Program-made: the position numbers and the translations under genes
Shown: piece after piece, positions 47,031 through 56,900 of the stretch
Layout of the letters: every line of letters begins with the position of its first letter
Position numbering within the stretch: the stretch's first letter is position 1
The notes under the pieces: model-generated
Databases searched by the model: none
Seen by the model: only the letters and a program-made list of their open reading frames with translations
What the model was told of the DNA's origin: nothing
Source of the DNA: an uncultured Bacteroidales bacterium
GTDB taxonomy: Bacteria; Bacteroidota; Bacteroidia; Bacteroidales; Bacteroidaceae
Length of the DNA: 64,000 nucleotides
Assembly (NCBI GenBank): GCA_902800305.1
Contig: CADCDP010000005.1
Location: 62,001-126,000, forward strand
Direction: 5' to 3'

Positions 47031-47885
47031 TTGGCAAGTCTAAAAGAAATAAAAAGTCGCATTGCGTCTGTCCGCAACACACAGAAAATCACCAGTGCCA
47101 TGCGCATGGTGGCCAGCGCGAAGCTCCACCATGCACAGAACATGACGGAGAAGTTTCTGCACTATCGAGACAGTCTGCAAAGCATGGTGGAAAATCTGGG
47201 AGGTTTCCAATCCGCCACGCTGTCAACAGGTGATGTACACTCCGTGGTGCTCATTCCCGTTTCCAGCAACAGCGGCCTGTGCGGTGCCTTCAACAGCAAT
47301 ATTGCCAAAGCCACCTTCCAACGTCTGCGGGAATTGGAGTCGCAAGGGAAGAAGGTGCGTCTGTTACCTATCGGCAAGAAGATAGCCCACGAACTGCAGG
47401 ACAAGGGGTATGACTGCAATATTGGTTACTACAACTTGATTGACCGCATCGAGAAGGGAGGCATCTTTGCCGAGGTGGCCTATTTGGTTGAGTTCTGTCT
47501 GCAGTTGAGGCAAAGCGGCGAGATTGACCAAGTGGAATTGATTTACCACCACTTCAAATCGATGGGCAGCCAGATCATCACCATAACTCCACTTTCGCTC
47601 GACATGCCCACGATACAAACGAAAAAGGACGAGGACTTCCTCACCGAGCCATCCCCACAAGAACTGCTCAACGCCCTCTATCCCCGTCTGCTCAACGCCC
47701 AAGCCTACGGCATCCTGCTCGACTCCCTCACCAGCGAACATGCCGCGCGTATGCTTGCCATGCAAACTGCCGACGACAATGCCAACGACTTGCTCAAGGA
47801 ACTCACATTATTATATAATAAGACGCGTCAGCAAGCCATCACGAACGAGTTAATCGACATCATGGGAGGAAAAGTCGAAAAGTGA
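47031..47885 (+). CDS. atpG: F1Fo ATP synthase subunit gamma (TTG start)
   Basis: A 284-aa rotor-stalk subunit. The N-terminus ASLKEIKSRIASVRNTQKIT and SAMRMVASAKL, and the C-terminal TLLYNKTRQQAITNELIDIM, are diagnostic. The first codon is TTG at 47031 (no in-frame ATG or GTG fits the conserved N-terminus), which may lower translation of this single-copy subunit relative to alpha and beta. Last gene of the operon; a palindromic terminator follows. Confidence 0.94.
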   Translation: MASLKEIKSRIASVRNTQKITSAMRMVASAKLHHAQNMTEKFLHYRDSLQSMVENLGGFQSATLSTGDVHSVVLIPVSSNSGLCGAFNSNIAKATFQRLRELESQGKKVRLLPIGKKIAHELQDKGYDCNIGYYNLIDRIEKGGIFAEVAYLVEFCLQLRQSGEIDQVELIYHHFKSMGSQIITITPLSLDMPTIQTKKDEDFLTEPSPQELLNALYPRLLNAQAYGILLDSLTSEHAARMLAMQTADDNANDLLKELTLLYNKTRQQAITNELIDIMGGKVEK

Positions 47886-47887
47886 AA

Positions 47888-47925
47888 GGGAAAAGGGAAG
47901 CTTCCCTTTTTTCTTTTCCCCTTCC
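47888..47925. terminator. Terminator of ATP synthase operon
   Basis: AAGGGAAG/CTTCCCTT (47893-47908) extended by AAA/TTT, followed by a T-rich tract, between the converging atpG and PAP2 genes. Confidence 0.75.
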
Positions 47926-49701
47926 TTAGAACGAAACCGTGAAGGAACCACCGAAGATGAAGGTGTGACGCTTCTTCTTGATGCTCTGACTTACATTTAT
48001 CTCACCTAATTCCTGATTAATGGCAGCAGAAAGGAATCTGAATGGGTCATAAGTCATGGTGTAAGTCTTGCGAGTGTAGTCGTAGTCAACAAACAAACGC
48101 CATGCATAGTTCTCCTTATAAGCGTAAGTAAGTGAAAGTCCCGTACCCACTTTCATGGTATTGTTGCCTCCCACCGTGAAATAGTCCCATTCGGCAGTAT
48201 ATGTATCACTCAGCAATTTAGCATCTGCAAAAGGGTCCTCTGCTTCCATATTGGGGATTTCTCTACGTCCACCTGTCACGGTGGCATTCAGGTCAACTTC
48301 CTGCATAATGCTACGTCCCACTAACAGCTTTGAACCAAGAGCGAAACGGTTAGACAACGGCAGGTTGAAATATAAACCGAGGTCAGCGGCGAACTCGGTC
48401 AAGTGGTCACTCTTGATGTTAAATTCCATCGTCTCGACAAGAGGATGACTATAACCAGCGGTACCAGGGGTACCTTCACCATCGATGAAGCGACTGATAT
48501 TAGAATCGATTTCATCATCTTCATCACCATGGAGAAAGGAATCCAGATCATTCAATGCGTATGATTCGACGCCAGCCCATCCCTTAATAGGTGAGCTGTT
48601 CACACGCAGACGACCACCCACACCTACATATTTATTAAAGAAGTAGGCCCCTTCTACTCCCACAGCAGTTGAGGCACCAAATCGCAAATTAAGGTTTTTG
48701 TCGCCATCATCATAACCGTCAAGTTCAAACTGCTCCATATCGAAGTCCAGCTTTTTAGTTCCAAAGCCAACACCCATCGATACGGCGAAGAACGAAGGAT
48801 GGTCAATGATACTTTGATCACTTTCCAGATTGCCACGCAACAATCCCTTACCCTTAAAGATGACATCGCTCAAAGCATAAGCAGCCTCAGTTGACATAAT
48901 ACCGATACCAGCACCACTGAGGATATCGCTGACCCAGTGACGATTATTCAGCACACGCATCACACCTGTAGCAGTAGCCACACCATAGCCCGCCACAGAA
49001 TACCAAGGAGAGCGAGTAAGTCCGTACTCCTTATGCAGGATGGTGGCACCGACAAAAGCTGTCGCCGTGTGTCCAGAAGGCCATGAGTTAGCAGAACTTC
49101 CATCAGGACGTATTTCCTTTGATGTATATTTAATGCCTGTCACTAAACCCGACATGATGGCATACGACATGGCGGTAGATGCCAAATAGCGCCCCCAGTC
49201 GCTACGACCTTCCACACCACCAAGTTTCAAGCCCGTAGTAAGCACAGGGCTGAAGAACTGCGAATAGTCGTCTATGCGAGTTTTGAAGTCGGTCACCAAT
49301 GTGTGTTTATTGCCCTCGGTATTCTGTCGGAACGATTTTTTCTCGCTCTTGGCAATCATACCAGCCACAAAGATGGGGACACCGACAAACGTCAAGTCGT
49401 CCATCACCTTGTAAGGCTTCACATCTGGGTTGGTGTACATCCATGTCCAACGGGGCTTCTCCGTGCCACTCGCCATGTTCAAAGGTGGCATCTGCAGTTT
49501 CAGTTCGGGTCGATAGATGTTCTTATTTAGAAATGTGAACCTAGGCTCCACCGCAGCAGTCGTCGACTCCTGCTCTGACTCTTGTTCTTCCATTTCCTCT
49601 TCCACCTCCACCTCTTCGTCATCGATAACCGAAGCATACATAGGCGCTGCTCCCAACATCAGCTGGGCAACGAGCATCCAAAGGAAAAGTTTCTTTACCA
49701 T
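47926..49701 (-). CDS. PAP2-family phosphatase fused to an outer-membrane beta-barrel
   Basis: A 591-aa exported protein; start at MVKKLFLWMLVAQLMLGAAP (the reading three codons longer is less signal-like). After an acidic stretch (EVEVEEEMEEQESEQES) comes a PAP2/type 2 phosphatidic acid phosphatase domain (~110-260) with all three motifs: KYTSKEIRP, SWPSGHTA and RVLNNRHWVSD. From ~290 to the end it is rich in alternating beta-strands with aromatic ends (VEGAYFFNKYVGVGGRL, FALGSKLLVGR, HTFIFGGSFTVSF), as in an outer-membrane barrel with C-terminal Phe. It may dephosphorylate a lipid such as lipid A or an undecaprenyl phosphate. Its box at 49741-49748 is clear. Confidence 0.85.
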   Translation of the reverse strand: MVKKLFLWMLVAQLMLGAAPMYASVIDDEEVEVEEEMEEQESEQESTTAAVEPRFTFLNKNIYRPELKLQMPPLNMASGTEKPRWTWMYTNPDVKPYKVMDDLTFVGVPIFVAGMIAKSEKKSFRQNTEGNKHTLVTDFKTRIDDYSQFFSPVLTTGLKLGGVEGRSDWGRYLASTAMSYAIMSGLVTGIKYTSKEIRPDGSSANSWPSGHTATAFVGATILHKEYGLTRSPWYSVAGYGVATATGVMRVLNNRHWVSDILSGAGIGIMSTEAAYALSDVIFKGKGLLRGNLESDQSIIDHPSFFAVSMGVGFGTKKLDFDMEQFELDGYDDGDKNLNLRFGASTAVGVEGAYFFNKYVGVGGRLRVNSSPIKGWAGVESYALNDLDSFLHGDEDDEIDSNISRFIDGEGTPGTAGYSHPLVETMEFNIKSDHLTEFAADLGLYFNLPLSNRFALGSKLLVGRSIMQEVDLNATVTGGRREIPNMEAEDPFADAKLLSDTYTAEWDYFTVGGNNTMKVGTGLSLTYAYKENYAWRLFVDYDYTRKTYTMTYDPFRFLSAAINQELGEINVSQSIKKKRHTFIFGGSFTVSF

Positions 49702-49740
49702 AATTGTCAAATGCGTTAAAGTTTAATAAAATAATGAGTA

Positions 49741-49748
49741 CAAAGGTA
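49741..49748 (-). promoter_or_regulatory. -7 box for PAP2 gene
   Basis: Minus-strand TACCTTTG, perfect match, 39 bases upstream of the start. Confidence 0.6.
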
Positions 49749-49843
49749 CACATTTTTTTCGTACATCGCACGATTCGGTTATAAAAAAGAAAAAAATGAG
49801 GTAGCCAAAGCCACCTCATCTTATTATTTTATTCTTACGATGC

Positions 49844-52429
49844 CTATTTCTGTATCACCTTACGTACCGTTCCATCACTCGAACGGACGATAAACACCTG
49901 TCCAGCTGGCACATTTGCAATGTCAATCATGCGTCTGCCTTGCAAGTCGTAATACTGTTCCGTCAAGGAAGGAGGTGCAACCTCGATACCTTCAACACTT
50001 GTCGAAGACAGATTGAGCGGGATGAACGCTTCCTTCGAGTCAATCTGCGCATAGACCCCGAAAGGTGCCAACGTGGCAGCAACGTTCTGACGCACAAATC
50101 CCCATTGGTCACCTTGCTTGCCAAGGATATAGTCACCCACATAAAGCGACAGTTGTACGTATGTCCCTCGCAACATGGCATCGACTGCACTCGTGGCAAA
50201 AGACACCTCCCCATTACCTTTGAAAGTCACAGAACCATTCGCCTCTATCAGCACAGGCTGGTGAGCGGCAATCGCTGATACCTCCTGTAATGCGAGGTCA
50301 TCGGCAATCGTATATACCTTCACGTCCTCTGGCACACTTGCTGCAAACGGTAGCATCAGCAGAGAAGCACCCTCCACGTTCACAGTCAATGTAGCTGCAT
50401 CAGCCGTAAAAGCTGTAGCAGGTCGGAAATCGCTGCTACCAGCCCACAGTTGCAAATTTTGGCACACCGTGCCTTTCACCACATTCGCAGCAGAGAATGT
50501 ACTCCCTTCCGCCATATACACCACACGGTTCGAACCTTCCTTCCACCACGATAACTCCGTGGGCAACTCGGTCACACCCGTCAAGTCGAGGCTGGTACAT
50601 GCCGCATCCGACGTATATTCCTGCACATAGCTATCATCGGCGACGTATACCCCTGTCAACTTTGCTGAATAATTACCGCCATTGGTCAGATAGACATCGC
50701 CGAAAGTGATGGTGAGGTGCGAAACGGCATTGTCGCAAGTGAGCGAAAGCAGTCCGATACAACCATCAGCCAAAGTGACAGGCGAGAGGTCGAATACCAA
50801 ATCAAACTCTTCTCCTCTACTTAAATCCATGCGGCCATAGTCATGCGTAGCCACCTGCTTCTGGCTGTTCACGTAGGTCAACGTCGTGCTTCCTGCCGTG
50901 AGCGAGCTGGTGGTTGTTACCTTGTTGATGTGCATCACTAACTGCGAGAAGCGGTCGCCCAGCGCTACATAACCATAATTGGCATTCGTGCGGCTAGATA
51001 TAAGAGGATTCGACGAATCAAACGTCTTCGTCTTGCCCGAGAGCTTATAAGTTGTTCCGAACGCTGTCTTGGTTGCCTTCATGTCATCGATGCGGTCGAA
51101 ACGTGTTATCGTTCCCTTCATGTTCGATGCCTGGCGGTCACGAGAGCGCACAAACAGCACCGTGCAGACACTTTGGGCGGCAATCTCCACCACAGGACGA
51201 TAGGTTTCAGTATCTTCTGTGAAGACTGTCTTCGTGAAGTTCTTTGTTTTCGAGGTCGTATAGAGTTCACCTTTCTCCGAGTAGAACGGCAAATCCACCG
51301 TCAGCGTCACAGCCTCATTGCCCGTGTTCGCCATCACAGCCACCACCGTATCGCCCGTCTGCGACAGATAGGCCGAACTCTCCAAATTGCTGCCATTCCA
51401 CGTGGCATCGATACGTGTCATGCCTGTGATAAACTTGGCGAAATGCGCCATGATATAGCCGCGCTTCGTCACCACCCCGTTCGACGTTCCTCTCTGTCCA
51501 TCGCCCAACATCCCATAGTAACGTTTCGCTGCATAGTGAATCCAGGCATTAAAGTCGCCCAACATGCAGGTGTTAATGCTACTGAAGAAGTTGAAGAAGT
51601 CCTTCGAAAAGTCGAAATTGCGGCTTTCGTTCTCTGGCTTATTCTCGTTCCAGTTGATAAGGTACTCCGTCATCCAGATTTCCTTTCCCTTCTTGGCAAG
51701 ATTTTTGTAAGCCGACTGGATGCCGCCATACTGATGACCGCCATAGATATCGAAACAGTCCACCACTCCACTTTTGTTCAAGGCATTGGCATACGAGTCA
51801 CTCACCGCCAATGTCTCGGGAGCCATCACCTTGCAACTAATCGTGCGACCGTATGTCTTCACAAATTCCGCTATCTCCGAGTCAGACCACAAGCAACCCG
51901 CATACGTAGCAGGCCAGTCAGGTTCGTTTTGGATGGAGATAGCATCCAACTCCACTCCATTCTGACGCAGATACTTCACATAGTCATCCAAATACTTCGC
52001 ATAGTCCGCCCAATTCTCTTTCTTTAACTTACCCGTCGTGCCATCCTCATTCTTCGCATTGCTCGTGCCATTGGTCTTCCACTCGGCTGGCTGTCCCCAT
52101 GGCGAAGCAAACACAATTAGCCCCATCTGCTTCGCTTTCTTGGCCGTTGCCAATGACTGCGACCACGCATTGCGACCTATCGGAATGTAAAGACGCATGA
52201 TGTTACAACCCACAGTACTCTTCTTGCCCCACACCTTCTCTATTTCGTTGTTTGACGTATGGTTATACTGAAATTGCGGACTACATACAAATCCGCCAAA
52301 TCCCGTAATGCGCTGATGCGTTTTTTGTGTATCAAGGCGCACCGTCGCCTTTGTTTGAGCCACACCCGTAGCTGAGAAACCAGACAGCAACATGGTCGCC
52401 ATCGCCACACGTTTCCATAAATTTTTCAT
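49844..52429 (-). CDS. Secreted GH30 enzyme, xylanase (GH30_8)-like, multimodular
   Basis: An 861-aa exported enzyme; start MKNLWKRVAMATMLLSGF chosen because the promoter box at 52476-52483 and the signal peptide fit it. The catalytic barrel plus side beta-domain spans ~25-420: ITGFGGFVCSPQF, acid/base E169 in ISIQNEPDW, nucleophile E255 in IWMTEYLINW, the pattern of glucuronoxylan-type GH30_8 rather than of the GH30 at 1621-3189. The C-terminal ~430 residues are beta-rich accessory modules of unknown ligand and a tail YYDLQGRRMIDIANVPAGQV. It is divergent from a sugar MFS transporter, suggesting xylan-derived sugar uptake. Substrate is inferred. Confidence 0.85.
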   Translation of the reverse strand: MKNLWKRVAMATMLLSGFSATGVAQTKATVRLDTQKTHQRITGFGGFVCSPQFQYNHTSNNEIEKVWGKKSTVGCNIMRLYIPIGRNAWSQSLATAKKAKQMGLIVFASPWGQPAEWKTNGTSNAKNEDGTTGKLKKENWADYAKYLDDYVKYLRQNGVELDAISIQNEPDWPATYAGCLWSDSEIAEFVKTYGRTISCKVMAPETLAVSDSYANALNKSGVVDCFDIYGGHQYGGIQSAYKNLAKKGKEIWMTEYLINWNENKPENESRNFDFSKDFFNFFSSINTCMLGDFNAWIHYAAKRYYGMLGDGQRGTSNGVVTKRGYIMAHFAKFITGMTRIDATWNGSNLESSAYLSQTGDTVVAVMANTGNEAVTLTVDLPFYSEKGELYTTSKTKNFTKTVFTEDTETYRPVVEIAAQSVCTVLFVRSRDRQASNMKGTITRFDRIDDMKATKTAFGTTYKLSGKTKTFDSSNPLISSRTNANYGYVALGDRFSQLVMHINKVTTTSSLTAGSTTLTYVNSQKQVATHDYGRMDLSRGEEFDLVFDLSPVTLADGCIGLLSLTCDNAVSHLTITFGDVYLTNGGNYSAKLTGVYVADDSYVQEYTSDAACTSLDLTGVTELPTELSWWKEGSNRVVYMAEGSTFSAANVVKGTVCQNLQLWAGSSDFRPATAFTADAATLTVNVEGASLLMLPFAASVPEDVKVYTIADDLALQEVSAIAAHQPVLIEANGSVTFKGNGEVSFATSAVDAMLRGTYVQLSLYVGDYILGKQGDQWGFVRQNVAATLAPFGVYAQIDSKEAFIPLNLSSTSVEGIEVAPPSLTEQYYDLQGRRMIDIANVPAGQVFIVRSSDGTVRKVIQK

Positions 52430-52475
52430 GATTCTATCTTTTGGTTTTGAGTTAAACATCTATGCTATAAGTTTG

Positions 52476-52483
52476 CAAAGGTA
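52476..52483 (-). promoter_or_regulatory. -7 box for GH30_8-like gene
   Basis: Minus-strand TACCTTTG, perfect match, 46 bases upstream of the start. Confidence 0.6.
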
Positions 52484-52610
52484 GCATTTTCTACCCAAAG
52501 ACGTTTTCAAGAGGGTTACAAAGGTTTCTCATCACGCTACTTTCACCTCCATCATCAAATTATCCATCCTTTTATCCATAAAAGACAGATAAACTTTTGG
52601 AAGGAAGCTG

Positions 52611-52618
52611 TACCTTTG
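52611..52618 (+). promoter_or_regulatory. -7 box for sugar MFS gene
   Basis: TACCTTTG, perfect match, 43 bases before the ATG at 52662. Confidence 0.6.
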
Positions 52619-52661
52619 CACCCAAATCAACCATAACCTAAAAAAGACAAACAAGACCGAC

Positions 52662-53966
52662 ATGAAGAAAAGCTTTCTTTACTTTATTTGCTCCGTGTCT
52701 GCCATGGGCGGACTCCTGTTCGGCTACGACTGGGTGGTCATCGGCGGAGCAAAACCTTTCTACGAAGAATTTTTCCAGATTGCCAACGACCCCGTCATGC
52801 AGGGAGTGGCCATGAGTACCGCACTTGTCGGATGCCTCATCGGAGCGATGGTGGCTGGCGCATTGGCCGACTGGTATGGACGAAAGCCCTTGCTCATTAC
52901 GGCGGCGGTACTGTTCACGGTGAGTGCCGTGATGACAGGCTTGTTCAACGACTTCACCTTGTTCAACGTGGCACGGTTCATTGGCGGCATCGGCATCGGG
53001 GTGGCATCAGCACTCTCGCCCATGTACATCGCCGAGGTGTCCCCTGCCAACATCCGTGGTCGGCTCGTCAGCCTCAACCAGATGACCATCGTGCTGGGCA
53101 TCTTGGCGGCGCAAATCGTCAATATGCTATTGGCACGGGACACAAGCGACGCTGTGAGCATGGCTTGGAACCTCGCGTGGGGCTGGCGTTGGATGTTTTG
53201 GGCTGAGACGGTGCCAGCGGCAGCGTTTTTGGTGATGGCTTTCTTTATACCGGAAAGCCCAGTGTTCCTACAGATGAAGGGAACCGCGACACAGTCGCAG
53301 TACACCGAACAGAAGGCTGGGCTTAGCGAGTTGTTCCAGAGCCGATACAGTAAAGTGCTCCTCTTGGGCCTCGTCATCGCCGTCTTCCAGCAGTGGTGCG
53401 GCACGAACGTCATCTTCAACTATGCCGAAGAAATCTTCACCAGTGCAGGCTATAACGTGGATGGCATGTTCATCAACATCGTCATTACTGGTATCGCCAA
53501 CGTGGTGTTTACGTTCGTGGCGCTCTACACGGTGGAGAAGTGGGGACGCCGAACGCTGATGCTGATAGGTGCCAGCGGTCTCGGCCTCATCTACCTTACC
53601 TTGGGCACATGCTACCACTTCGGCGTGACAGGTGCTTTCATGGTGGTGCTTGTCGTAGCCGCCATCTCCTGCTACGCCATGACCCTCGGTCCCATCACGT
53701 GGGTGCTTCTGTCGGAAATCTTCCCCGACCGTGTGCGTGGCATCGCCATGGCCACCTGCACCTTCGCCCTTTGGGTAGGATGCTGCACCCTGACATTCAC
53801 CTTCCCCTCCATGAACGCCGCCCTCGGTTCGAGTGGCACGTTCTGGATTTACAGCGGCATCTGCCTCTGTACCTTCGTTTACCTCTGCAAGGCTTGCCCC
53901 GAGACGAAGGGCAAGAGTCTTTCGGAACTGGAAAAAGAACTTACTGTATCATCCAACAAACAATAA
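52662..53966 (+). CDS. Sugar:H+ symporter, XylE-like MFS transporter
   Basis: A 434-aa inner-membrane protein with twelve membrane segments. It shows the sugar-porter signatures GGLLFGYDWVVIGGA, ADWYGRKPLL, MYIAEVSPANIRGRLVSLNQ and SEIFPDRVRGIA, with a C-terminal PETKGKSLSELE, as in XylE/GLUT-type carriers. The divergent xylanase-like gene suggests xylose or another pentose, but specificity cannot be read from the sequence. It is followed after 14 bases by the DUF5107-TPR gene, probably one transcript. Confidence 0.88.
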   Translation: MKKSFLYFICSVSAMGGLLFGYDWVVIGGAKPFYEEFFQIANDPVMQGVAMSTALVGCLIGAMVAGALADWYGRKPLLITAAVLFTVSAVMTGLFNDFTLFNVARFIGGIGIGVASALSPMYIAEVSPANIRGRLVSLNQMTIVLGILAAQIVNMLLARDTSDAVSMAWNLAWGWRWMFWAETVPAAAFLVMAFFIPESPVFLQMKGTATQSQYTEQKAGLSELFQSRYSKVLLLGLVIAVFQQWCGTNVIFNYAEEIFTSAGYNVDGMFINIVITGIANVVFTFVALYTVEKWGRRTLMLIGASGLGLIYLTLGTCYHFGVTGAFMVVLVVAAISCYAMTLGPITWVLLSEIFPDRVRGIAMATCTFALWVGCCTLTFTFPSMNAALGSSGTFWIYSGICLCTFVYLCKACPETKGKSLSELEKELTVSSNKQ

Positions 53967-53980
53967 ATAGAATAAACACC

Positions 53981-56900
53981 ATGGTGTCAGTCAAAGCATG
54001 GAAAGAGCAGGTGGTCATCCCCACCTACGAACCAGGAAAACCTGAGAAGAACCCTATTTTCCTCGAAAAGCGTGTGTATCAAGGCTCCAGCGGCGTGGTT
54101 TACCCCTATCCCGTCATCGAGAGCATTAGCAACGAGAAGGTGGACCATACCTACAATGCGGTCTATTTGGAGAACGAATATATCAAAGTGATGATTCTCC
54201 CCGAACTGGGTGGCCGCATTCAGATGGCGTATGACAAAATCAAGCAACGCCACTTCGTCTATTACAACCACGTCATCAAGCCCGCGCTGGTGGGTTTGGC
54301 TGGTCCGTGGATCAGTGGTGGCATCGAGTTCAACTGGCCACAGCATCACCGCCCATCCACCTATATGCCCGTAGATTCCAAGATTGTAGAAAACGATGAC
54401 GGCTCCGTGACGGTATGGGTGAATGAAATGGAGCGTATGTTCCACCAAAAGGGTGCAGCTGGCTTCACCTTGCGTCCAGGCTGTGCCTATTTGGAGATTC
54501 AAGGACGTGTGAGCAACCGAACACCACTCCCCCAGACCTTCCTTTGGTGGGCGAACCCTGCCGTGGAGGTGAACGACGACTATCAAAGCGTCTTCCCGCC
54601 CGATGTGAATGCCGTGTTCGACCACGGTAAACGAGCCGTTTCTTCTTTCCCCATCGCCACAGGTACCTACTACAAGATGGACTACTCGGCTGGCGTCGAT
54701 ATCTCCAACTACAAAAACATCAAGGTGCCCACCTCCTACATGGCGGTCAACTCGAAATACGACTTCGAAGGTGGTTACGAAAACGACACCCACGGCGGTA
54801 TGCTCCACGTGGCCTCCCACCACTTCTCCCCCGGCAAGAAGCAATGGACTTGGGGCAATGGCGACTTTGGCCGCGCCTGGGACAGGAACCTAACGGATGA
54901 AGCCCCCGTGTCCGAGGGTTTACCCCTCGGAATTACCCGCCCCGGCTTCCGCCCCTACATCGAACTGATGGCTGGCATCTACACCGAGAACCAGCCCGAC
55001 TTCACTTGGCTCATGCCCTACGAAGAGAAGCAGTTCACCCAATACTTCATGCCTTATCGTGAACTCGGCATCGTGAAGCAAGCATCGAAGGACTTCATCC
55101 TCAACATCGAGGAAGCAGAAAGCGGAGTACGCATCAAAGTGTTAGCCACTTCGAAGCAAACTGTACAAATAAAACTATGCAACAAACAGGGTGAAACATA
55201 CTACGAACAAACCGTAACCCTCTCGCCAGAAGACATCTTCGAGCAGACGGTGGACGTGAAAGGCACTAAGATAGCAGATTTACTCTTGACCATCCTCTCG
55301 CCCCTCAGTCCTTGCTCCTCGCCCCTATTGACTTGGACAGCCGAACCCGACGACATCCGTCCTATCCCCGATGCCGCTGAAGCCCCCTTGTCACCCCTCG
55401 ACACAAAGACCAACGACCAGCTCTACCTCACAGGACTCCATTTAGAGCAGTACCGCCACGCCACGTGGTCCGCCCTCGACTACTACGAAGAGGCTCTGCG
55501 ACGTGACCCCAACGATGTGCGTTGCCTCAACCAGACGGGTCTCTGGTATCTGCGCCGTGGTCGCTTCGACAAGGCCGAGACCTATCTGCGCCGTGCCGTG
55601 AAGATTTGGCAGAAACGCAACCCCAACCCCTACGATGGCGAAGCCCTCTTCAACCTTGCGTTGACGCTGAAATACCAGAACCGCCCCAACGAGGCTTACG
55701 AGCTTTTCTGGAAATCAACGTGGAACAAAGCGTGGGCAGATGCGGGCTACTTCGAAGCCGCTTGCATCAGCACATCAGAAGGACGCTATGATGATGCCCT
55801 CGATGAACTGAACCGATGCCTCCTCTTCAACCAGTGCCACCACAAGGCACGTGCGTTGAAGGCAACAATTCTTCGCAAACTTGGGCGAAACGACGAAGCA
55901 CTCACCCTATGCGAAGAATCGCTTCCACTCGACCACTTCAACTACGGCATCCTCTTCGAAAAACACCTGCTGACCCAAGACGAAACGATACTGAACAACA
56001 TGGTGGAGATGATGCACGACAACATCTATAACTACCACGAGCTCGCCCTCGACTATGCACAGGCAGGACTCTGGCAAGAGACTATCAATGTGTTGACTCT
56101 CCCTGTCGTAGTCGAGAGACAGACACAAATCTCACCCCTCACATTCTATTATATAGGATGGGCAAAAGTGTGTCTGGGAAAACTTGAAGAAGCTAAAGCC
56201 TGCTTTGCCGAGGCAGAACAAGTGGACAGCTATTGCTGCTTCCCCAACCGCCTCGAAGACGTGTTGGTACTCAACACTGCCATCACATTCAATCCTCAAG
56301 GAGCCAAGGCTCCCTACTACCTCGGTTGCCTCTACTACGACAAGCGGCAGTACGATATGGCGAAGACATATTGGGAACAGTCAGAACAGCTCGACCCATC
56401 CTTCCCCACCGTTCATCGCAACCTTGCTCTGCTCTACTACAACAAGGAGAACGACCCCCAACGTGCCTTGCAGGAGATGGAACTCGCCTTCACCCTCGAC
56501 CAGTCCGATGCTCGCATCTTCATGGAGCTTGACCAGCTCTACAAGAAGCTCCAGCGTCCCCATGCCGAACGCCTCCAGAACTACGAAGCCCTGCCCCACC
56601 TCGTTGCCCAACGCGATGACCTCATCCTCGAACACGCCACCCTCCTCAACCTTCTCGGACGCTACGAGGAAGCCAAAGCCATCATCGATGGCCACATCTT
56701 CCACCCGTGGGAAGGCGGCGAAGGCAAGGTGAGCGGACAATACCAAATGAGTAGGGTGGAGATAGCAAAAAAGAACCCTTCTGCAGTGCAGCTTCTCGAA
56801 GAATGTCTGGAGTTTCCTCCGTCCCTTGGCGAAGGCAAACTCTACGGTGCACAGGACAACGATATCCTCTACTTCCTCGGACGTTACGAAGAAGGCACCG

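Noticed and set aside
53540..53980. N-terminal extension of the DUF5107 protein into the transporter gene
   Set aside because: It lies over the well-supported transporter in another frame and has no domain; the ATG at 53981 fits the family start.
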